This document shows positions 12,701-17,605 of a DNA stretch of 17,605 nucleotides, one piece after another. This stretch comes from CAZBZG01 sp964496245 (GTDB taxonomy: Bacteria; Planctomycetota; SZUA-567): positions 1 through 17,605 of the forward strand of contig CAZBZG010000075.1 in the NCBI GenBank assembly GCA_964496245.1, read 5' to 3'. The translations under genes were made by a program, and so were the position numbers. A model generated the notes under the pieces. That model was not told the origin of the DNA. It searched no databases and was given only the letters and a program-made list of their open reading frames with translations. The stretch's first letter is position 1; every line of letters starts with the position of its first letter.

Positions 12701-13786
12701 GTGCGTATACCGACCACCCTCATGGCCCTGGGTTGCCTGGGCCTTGTCCTGCTTCTGACGCTCTACGCTGACTGGTCCGCCGTGGCGGATGGCCCTGCCC
12801 CCAACAAAGCGGCCGGGCACCGATCATCCCATCCTGAGGAGGCCCCCATGCCGAATGTATCGCTCAACAAGCTCACGCCAGAAGAGGCCCGTGTCATCCG
12901 CGACAAGGGCACGGAGGTCCCGTTTTCCGGCGAATATACCGACTGCGATGCGAAAGGCCTGTACGCGTGCCGCCAGTGTGACGCGCTGCTCTTCCGTTCG
13001 TCGGACAAATTCCACGCGGGGTGCGGCTGGCCGGCTTTCGACGACGCGATCCGCGGCGCGGTCAAGCGTCAGCCGGACGCAGATGGCCGGCGTGTGGAGA
13101 TCGTGTGCGCCACGTGCGGGGGGCATCTGGGCCACGTGTTCGGGGGAGAAGGGTTCACGCCCAAAAATACGCGGCATTGCGTGAATTCGATCTCCATGCG
13201 GTTCCTGCCGGCGGACAAGGTCGAGCTGGGGCGCGCCGTGTTCGCAGCCGGCTGCTTCTGGGGCGTGGAGCACCTCTTCCAGCAGGCGCCCGGCGTGCTC
13301 GAGACCACGGTCGGCTATACGGGCGGCACCACCGAGCAGCCGACCTACGAACAGGTTTGCAGCCACAGGACCGGACACGCCGAAGCCGTGGAGGTGCGCT
13401 TCGACCCGGTGCGCACGACCTTCGAGCGCCTGGCCAAGCTCTTCTTCGAGATCCACGACCCTACGCAGGTCAACCGCCAGGGGCCGGACCGGGGCAACCA
13501 GTACCGCTCGGCCGTCTTCGTGCAGGACGAAGAGCAGGAGCGCGTGGCGCGCGCCCTGATCGACCGGCTGCGGGCGCAGGGGCTGGACGTAGCCACGCGC
13601 CTCGAACCCGCGGCGCATTTCTGGCCCGCCGAGGACTACCATCAGGACTACTATGAGCGCAAGGGCTCCGAACCCTACTGCCACCTGCGGCGCACGCGCG
13701 ACTGGACGCCCCTGAACGACGGGGAAGCGGCTGCAGGGCCGGGAAAGGCCGACGAAGCCGCGCGCGCGTCGCAGACGGGCGGATGA
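12701..13786 (+). CDS. msrBA: Exported bifunctional methionine sulfoxide reductase, MsrB-MsrA fusion
   Basis: 361 residues from the GTG at 12701, which has GAGGAG 7 bases upstream. Residues about 4-30 are a hydrophobic signal peptide or anchor (LMALGCLGLVLLL, then SAVA), pointing to the periplasm. The MsrB domain (about 55-170) reduces methionine-R-sulfoxide; it has the two zinc CxxC pairs (Cys90/93 and Cys136/139), CGWPAFDD and the catalytic RHCVNSISMRF (Cys160). The MsrA domain (about 178-340) reduces the S-sulfoxide; it has GCFWG (Cys185), GYTGG, HDPTQ, NQYRS and a possible resolving Cys327 (EPYCHL). B-before-A order is opposite to Neisseria PilB. No thioredoxin-like reductant domain is present, so a separate electron donor is needed. 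An internal ATG (12848) could give a cytosolic form. Confidence 0.94.
   Translation: MRIPTTLMALGCLGLVLLLTLYADWSAVADGPAPNKAAGHRSSHPEEAPMPNVSLNKLTPEEARVIRDKGTEVPFSGEYTDCDAKGLYACRQCDALLFRSSDKFHAGCGWPAFDDAIRGAVKRQPDADGRRVEIVCATCGGHLGHVFGGEGFTPKNTRHCVNSISMRFLPADKVELGRAVFAAGCFWGVEHLFQQAPGVLETTVGYTGGTTEQPTYEQVCSHRTGHAEAVEVRFDPVRTTFERLAKLFFEIHDPTQVNRQGPDRGNQYRSAVFVQDEEQERVARALIDRLRAQGLDVATRLEPAAHFWPAEDYHQDYYERKGSEPYCHLRRTRDWTPLNDGEAAAGPGKADEAARASQTGG
12836..12850 (+). promoter_or_regulatory. Internal ribosome-binding site and alternative ATG in msrBA
   Basis: GAGGAGG (12836-12842) lies 5 bases before an in-frame ATG (12848), immediately ahead of the MsrB domain and after the signal peptide. Initiation here would give a 312-residue enzyme without the export signal. 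The site is stronger than many true starts in the window. Confidence 0.5.
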
Positions 13787-14049
13787 CGGCCACGCGTAGC
13801 TCCGGTCGCGGGCAGCAGAGGCCGATGCCGCGCAGGATTGACGGCACCAGCGCGAAGCCCTCGACGCGGGGCGTCTCGCGCGCGGCTGACGTGCGGGCCG
13901 TCACCCCCTGCTCGCTGTACGAACTGGAGCGCGCAGATCTCGAGGCCATGATGGCCAAGTCCCCGTCCATCCGCGCGTCCCTGGAAGCGGCCGACCAGCA
14001 GCGACGCCAGGAACTCGCGCGTCTCGAGGCGTCTCACACGGATCCTTAG
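13783..14049 (+). pseudogene. Remnant of a cyclic-nucleotide-binding (Crp-like) domain protein
   Basis: An 88-codon open frame overlapping the msrBA stop by four bases (ATGA). The second half (SRAADVRAVTPCSLYELERADLEAMM, here quoted in pieces: AADVRAVTPCSLYEL and ERADLEAMMAKSP) closely resembles the last beta-strands and C-helix of a cNMP-binding domain. In intact proteins these residues follow the GE-x-ALL...R-x-A phosphate-binding cassette; that cassette and the whole N-terminal half of the domain are missing. The first ~30 residues are basic low-complexity sequence. I read it as the 3' end of a decayed gene, possibly from a transporter or regulator. The ATGA overlap could still allow translation. 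The region 14050-14137 holds no feature I can support. Confidence 0.55.
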
Positions 14050-14137
14050 CGAGGCGGCCCGCCGCCACGCAGCGGGAATCCTCACACCGCTTCTCAGCTG
14101 GCGCACCGCAAGTCTCCTCCTGCCCACGGCTTACCTC

Positions 14138-14166
14138 TTGCATGGGCAACTTCCTCCGGATATACT
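14138..14166 (+). promoter_or_regulatory. Sigma-70-type promoter of the coiled-coil/AAA unit
   Basis: TTGCAT (14138-14143), a 17-base spacer and TATACT (14161-14166). One of the best promoters in the window; a start near 14173 leaves a leader of about 33 bases before the GTG at 14206. Confidence 0.65.
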
Positions 14167-14205
14167 CATCGCTGGACAGGTCCTCAGACCGATGGGGGGG
14201 AGATC

Positions 14206-16101
14206 GTGGATGCACAGAAGAGCCTAGAGCCCCAGCCGCAAGGCCGGGGGCGGGGCGGCTGGCTGGGATTTGCCGTCGTTCCCCTGGTGCTGTTGCTGAC
14301 CGCGGGCGGTGGCGGGTTGGTGTTGCTCAACGAGGCGCGCTCGCGCCGGAGCGAAGAGCAGGAGCGCGCGCGCCAGGAGCTCGATCGTCTCCTGCGCCAG
14401 GCCCGCGAACTGGGGGCGGCGTACGTCAGCCAGCGCCAGGCGGAGCGGACCGATGCCCAGGAACGGCTGGCGGCGCTGGCCAATGCCGTGGCGTCCGACG
14501 TGCAGGCGCGGCTCCAGACGGCCATTGCGGACCGGCAGATGCGTGTGGCGCGCGAGGCTGCGCTGCGCTCGCAGCGGGCGGCGGAGCGCCTCGCCGAGGA
14601 GAAGAGGGCGCTGGTGCAGCAGCGGGAGCGCGAGCAGGAAGAGTTGGCCAAGTACAAGAAACTCGTGCTCGAGCTGCTCCGCGCGCAACCCAGCCTCAAG
14701 CCTTCGGCGCTCGGCGAGGAAGAGGAGGACGAATCCGGGCTGGCTGCGCGGCCGCCGGTCGAAGAGGCGGAGATTCTGCTTCCAGCGGAGATCGAGACGC
14801 CCGCCCTCGGTTCCGTTGGGGAGCACGAAACGGGTGGGGGGCTTCGAAAGGGGACCGAGCCGCCCGGAGAGGAGGTAGACGCTGCGGGCGAGGGACTGAC
14901 CGTCGGGGACGTGCCATCCAGCGAATCCGGGGGCGTGGTTGAGGCGGGAAGGCGCCGGCCGACCGGGGCGTCCCACTGGGCACGGGATGCGGACCGGTGG
15001 CAGGCGGAACCGGACGACGCGGATTGGCCGGAACGCCTGCTGGCAAAATGTGGACGGGACCTGGCGACGCTCGTGAAGCCCGGCTGCGTGCTGACCGTGA
15101 CCAATGAGCTCGGGCATTCCGTTCTGCGCCTGGGGGCCGAAGAACCGGAGACGCAGGCGATGGTGGCCGAATCCGAGCGGACCTTCCTGTTCCCCGTGAA
15201 ACCGCAGGCACGCCGCTGGCGGTTGCGCGTGCAGGCGTACGATGTGCGCGTGCCCCCTCCGCCCGCTCCCCGGGAACTGGCCGAGCGGTTGGAGAGCGAC
15301 TTGGCGCTGGGCGGGCGGTCGGACATCCGCGGTGTGCTCTACGAACCGAACGGCGAACCTCTTCTGCTCTTTCCCGCGGATGCGCCGTCGACAGAGCAGC
15401 TGGCGCTGCCACCGAAGCTGGGGTCCTGGACCCGGACCGTCTCTCGCGGGGCGCCCAAGGTCACGCGGCTCGATACCTTGCCCGACCTGCATCCCTGTTC
15501 CTGGCGCATCGGCATGCAGATGGCCGTGCCCGATCCCGCGCTCTGGGTGCGCGTGCAGCGCATGCTGGAGGCGGATGCGCGCTGGGCGGGGCTGGTGGCC
15601 GCTGCCGTGTTGCTGACCCTGGGCAGCCTGGTCGCGGGAGGCCTGGGCTTGCGTCGCCGGCGAAGTGCGCGGCGTGAAAGCAAACGGCGCGGCCGCGACG
15701 GCCCGCGCCTGGTCCGCCGGGACGGCGGGCGGGTGGTGAGCGAGGACGCCAAGATCGTGGTGGCTGAGGTCGGCGTGGCCGAGGCTGCGGACGAAGCGGG
15801 AACGGGGGGCGAGGAGGGAACCGTTCGTGTGCGGTTCCGGCCCGGCAGCCTCAAACGCCTGCAGGCCACCCACCGCGGTTCGGCGCACGCCAGCGGCAGT
15901 CGGATTCTGGACCACGCCCGCAGTCCCATGCTGCGGGCCCTGGTCACGCGGGTCCGGCCGACCAAGCCCCGCACCGCGGGAACACAGTCCGAGGGCGAGC
16001 CATCGCAAGCCGCAGCAGGCGGAGGCGCGGCGCGGACGCAGGCCTTGGCGGAGGCCCGCCAGGCGCTGGCCCGTCACGCCGTGGGACGGAAGAGCACGTA
16101 G
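14206..16101 (+). CDS. Bitopic membrane protein with extracytoplasmic coiled coil (unknown function)
   Basis: 631 residues starting at GTG, with GGGGGGGAG 3-4 bases upstream. TM1 is at about 19-41. A charged Arg/Glu/Ala/Gln heptad-rich segment (about 43-155) should form a coiled coil. An acidic low-complexity linker (about 165-270) follows, then a compact region (about 275-455) with LVKPGCVLTVTNELGHSVLRL, FLFPVKP and a late SWRIGMQMAVPDPALWVRV. TM2 is at about 460-482, then a basic RRRR stop-transfer and a ~145-residue disordered tail. The layout resembles a receptor with a sensory region between two TMs, but there is no HAMP, kinase, GGDEF or chemotaxis domain and the family is not recognised. 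The AAA ATPase gene follows 59 bases downstream. Confidence 0.85.
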   Translation: MDAQKSLEPQPQGRGRGGWLGFAVVPLVLLLTAGGGGLVLLNEARSRRSEEQERARQELDRLLRQARELGAAYVSQRQAERTDAQERLAALANAVASDVQARLQTAIADRQMRVAREAALRSQRAAERLAEEKRALVQQREREQEELAKYKKLVLELLRAQPSLKPSALGEEEEDESGLAARPPVEEAEILLPAEIETPALGSVGEHETGGGLRKGTEPPGEEVDAAGEGLTVGDVPSSESGGVVEAGRRRPTGASHWARDADRWQAEPDDADWPERLLAKCGRDLATLVKPGCVLTVTNELGHSVLRLGAEEPETQAMVAESERTFLFPVKPQARRWRLRVQAYDVRVPPPPAPRELAERLESDLALGGRSDIRGVLYEPNGEPLLLFPADAPSTEQLALPPKLGSWTRTVSRGAPKVTRLDTLPDLHPCSWRIGMQMAVPDPALWVRVQRMLEADARWAGLVAAAVLLTLGSLVAGGLGLRRRRSARRESKRRGRDGPRLVRRDGGRVVSEDAKIVVAEVGVAEAADEAGTGGEEGTVRVRFRPGSLKRLQATHRGSAHASGSRILDHARSPMLRALVTRVRPTKPRTAGTQSEGEPSQAAAGGGAARTQALAEARQALARHAVGRKST

Positions 16102-16160
16102 CGTATGGCAGGAAGGGGGAGAATCCCTCGGCAGACGCGGGTGTGAAGGGGATTGCATTT

Positions 16161-16961
16161 ATGTACGAAGACTACTGGCATCTCAACGACAAGCCGTTTC
16201 GAAACACCCCGGATCCTCATTATCTCTTCTTCTCGCAAGAGCACGAAGAGGCCATGACGCGGATGCTCTACACCCTTGCCGAAGGACAGGGCGCCATGAT
16301 GCTGACGGCCGACTACGGATGCGGGAAGACCACGCTCTGCCGGGTGTTGCTGGATGAACTCGATCCCCAGCGGTTCGAGGTGGCGCTGGTGCCGTATCCG
16401 AACCTGACCGGCACCGAGCTGCTGCAGGAGATCCTCCGCCAGTTCGGGTGCGAAACCCAGGGCCTGACGAAGGTGGAGCTGCTGCACCGGCTGGGCGACT
16501 GCCTGCTTGACAACCAGGCCCGGGGATGTAGTACACTGATCATCGTGGACGAGGCCCAAGTGGTGCTTGAGCGCATGACCATGGAGGAGATCCGGTTGCT
16601 CCTCAATTTCCAGCAGGATCGGCGGTTCTGCCTCACGCTGCTCCTCCTCGGGCAGCCGGAACTGCGCGAACGCGTGGAGGCGATGCCGCAGCTGCGACAG
16701 CGTCTCAGCATTCGGTATCACATCGGGCCTTTCGGCGAAGAGGACGCCATACATTACCTCGGCCACCGGCTGGCCGTGGCGGGGGCGTCGGACGAACTCT
16801 TCACGCGCGGAGCCGAACGCCTCATCGCATCCGCCGGCGAGGGGGTGCCCCGGCGCATGAACAACCTCGCCGACATGTCCCTGCTCGTGGGCTTCGGACA
16901 GAAAGCCCCTGTCGTCGATGATGCGATCGTGCAGCAGGTGGTGACCGATATGGACGGCTGA
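16161..16961 (+). CDS. ExeA/MshM-like AAA ATPase
   Basis: 266 residues. It begins with the family signature YWHLNDKPFRNTPDPHYLFFS and has a Walker A loop (ADYGCGKTT, 50-58; the usual first Gly is Ala50), a Walker B (LIIVDEAQ, 126-133), a sensor-1-like LTLLLLGQPEL and a C-terminal lid helix region (GVPRRMNNLADMSLLVG). ExeA/GspA uses ATP and a peptidoglycan-binding C-terminal domain to place the type II secretin; MshM acts in MSHA pilus assembly. This protein has only the ATPase module: no TM segment or peptidoglycan-binding domain. The ATG at 16161 is preceded by AAGGGG; a GTG at 16143 is a less likely start. Cotranscription with the bitopic coiled-coil protein is likely, and it may act as its cytoplasmic ATPase. 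Confidence 0.9.
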   Translation: MYEDYWHLNDKPFRNTPDPHYLFFSQEHEEAMTRMLYTLAEGQGAMMLTADYGCGKTTLCRVLLDELDPQRFEVALVPYPNLTGTELLQEILRQFGCETQGLTKVELLHRLGDCLLDNQARGCSTLIIVDEAQVVLERMTMEEIRLLLNFQQDRRFCLTLLLLGQPELRERVEAMPQLRQRLSIRYHIGPFGEEDAIHYLGHRLAVAGASDELFTRGAERLIASAGEGVPRRMNNLADMSLLVGFGQKAPVVDDAIVQQVVTDMDG

Positions 16962-17050
16962 CGCCGCCGTCACCTTTCTGCGCACCGTGATGCCTGGGAT
17001 CGCATCCGAGGCCCGCGCTGTCCGCGTCGATCCAAATGGGACCGGATGCC

Positions 17051-17605
17051 ATGAGCGCAGAACATCCCTCTCCCAGAGGTCGTGGAAGCGGAGGGATCCG
17101 TTTCAGCGACCTCGATGCCTCGTCAACCAGTGACGCGGAGCCGCGCGAAGCCTCGGCGGAGGCTGTGGCCGTGGATTGGCTCGACGAGATTGGATTCGAC
17201 TTTGAACCGGATGATGACGCGGAAGCGATCGAGCGGGAGAAGCGGCCGCAGGAGTCCGTGACCGCGGAGGAGGACATTCTGGCCTTCACGGCCCCCCGGG
17301 TGAAACAGCCGCCGGCCGCCTCCGGAGAGGAGCAGCGCGGCGACTATCCGTGGAACGCGACCGTGGACGACACGACCCTGGTCGGTGAAGCCGTGGACCT
17401 CGGGCACATGGGCGGGGAGGCGCGGCAGTCGGACGGCGGACGCTCTGAGGCGGCGCTCGGGGAAGAAGACGGAGTGGACCGCGAAGAAAAGACGCGTGTG
17501 ATTCATCGCGAAGAGGAGACCGCGTCCGGAGACGATGCCGCAGCAGACGCTCCTGCGCCGCAAGACGACAAGGCGGCGGAGCATGTCGCACAAGACGAAC
17601 GGGGG
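17051..17605 (+). CDS. Highly acidic low-complexity protein, N-terminal part (runs off the window)
   Basis: An open frame of 185 codons from ATG 17051 to the window end without a stop. An in-frame ATG at 17036 is an alternative; neither has a good ribosome-binding site. The product is rich in Glu, Asp and Ala, with few hydrophobic residues; short motifs stand out (GIRFSDLDASS, VDWLDEIGFDFEPDDD, EEDILAFTAP). It is probably disordered and cytoplasmic up to this point. No family is recognised. It lies 89 bases after the AAA ATPase gene on the same strand, so it may be the third member of that unit. Sustained openness plus codon bias like the neighbours supports coding. The gap 16962-17050 shows no feature. 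Confidence 0.65.
   Translation, partial: MSAEHPSPRGRGSGGIRFSDLDASSTSDAEPREASAEAVAVDWLDEIGFDFEPDDDAEAIEREKRPQESVTAEEDILAFTAPRVKQPPAASGEEQRGDYPWNATVDDTTLVGEAVDLGHMGGEARQSDGGRSEAALGEEDGVDREEKTRVIHREEETASGDDAAADAPAPQDDKAAEHVAQDERG

Noticed and set aside
14224..16158. 644-codon open frame on the - strand opposite the coiled-coil protein
   Set aside because: Arg/His/Pro/Leu-rich shadow with no ribosome-binding site or domain; the + strand has a promoter, a start site, two TM helices and coherent heptads.
1..17605. CRISPR arrays, tRNA or rRNA genes, transposases, integrases, phage genes
   Set aside because: No direct-repeat/spacer pattern, no tRNA cloverleaf or rRNA motif, and no mobile-element protein was recognised on reading both strands.

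Overview
The window is GC-rich, densely coded bacterial DNA. It contains a sigma-54 C-terminus, Sec signal peptides on putative periplasmic enzymes and a possible sigma-28 promoter, which suggests a Gram-negative, probably flagellated bacterium. The mix of genes (sulfatase, archaemetzincin, MsrB-MsrA fusion, ExeA-like ATPase, archaeal-flavoured GlmM-type mutase) would fit an uncultured planctomycete/Lentisphaerae/Hydrogenedentes-like or deltaproteobacterial lineage. That placement is a guess, because no rRNA or marker gene is present to settle it.

Region 1 (1-152, + strand) is the last 49 codons of rpoN. Region 2 (222-7852, - strand) is the centrepiece. Seven tightly packed genes run from 5983 down to 222: a short zinc-ribbon DUF4178 protein, a longer membrane-anchored zinc-ribbon DUF4178 protein, a 63-residue His-rich membrane peptide, a two-helix DUF350 protein, a membrane-fused spermidine-synthase-like aminopropyltransferase, an S-adenosylmethionine decarboxylase (SpeD) and a two-TM potassium channel with an RCK domain. 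A near-consensus promoter precedes them (6055-6083). Just upstream on the same strand lie an SPFH-family protein fused to a GYF_2 domain and a three-TM protein of unknown function. Together they look like one membrane-surface system in which decarboxylated SAM is made and used at the membrane beside a K+ channel and an SPFH scaffold. The target of the aminopropyl group is unknown.

Region 3 (8034-10801, + strand) holds a GlmM/phosphomannomutase-family enzyme with a structured leader, then a secreted archaemetzincin protease. Region 4 (10813-12561) holds a 61-residue motility-protein-like gene on the - strand with a candidate sigma-28 promoter. It is divergent from a sulfatase-family enzyme that has Thr where the formylglycine Cys/Ser normally sits. 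Region 5 (12619-14049, + strand) is an exported MsrB-MsrA methionine sulfoxide reductase fusion with a possible second, cytosolic start, followed by a fragment of a cyclic-nucleotide-binding domain.

Region 6 (14138-17605, + strand) is a candidate three-gene unit: a bitopic coiled-coil membrane protein, an ExeA/MshM-like AAA ATPase and the start of a highly acidic, low-complexity protein that runs off the window.
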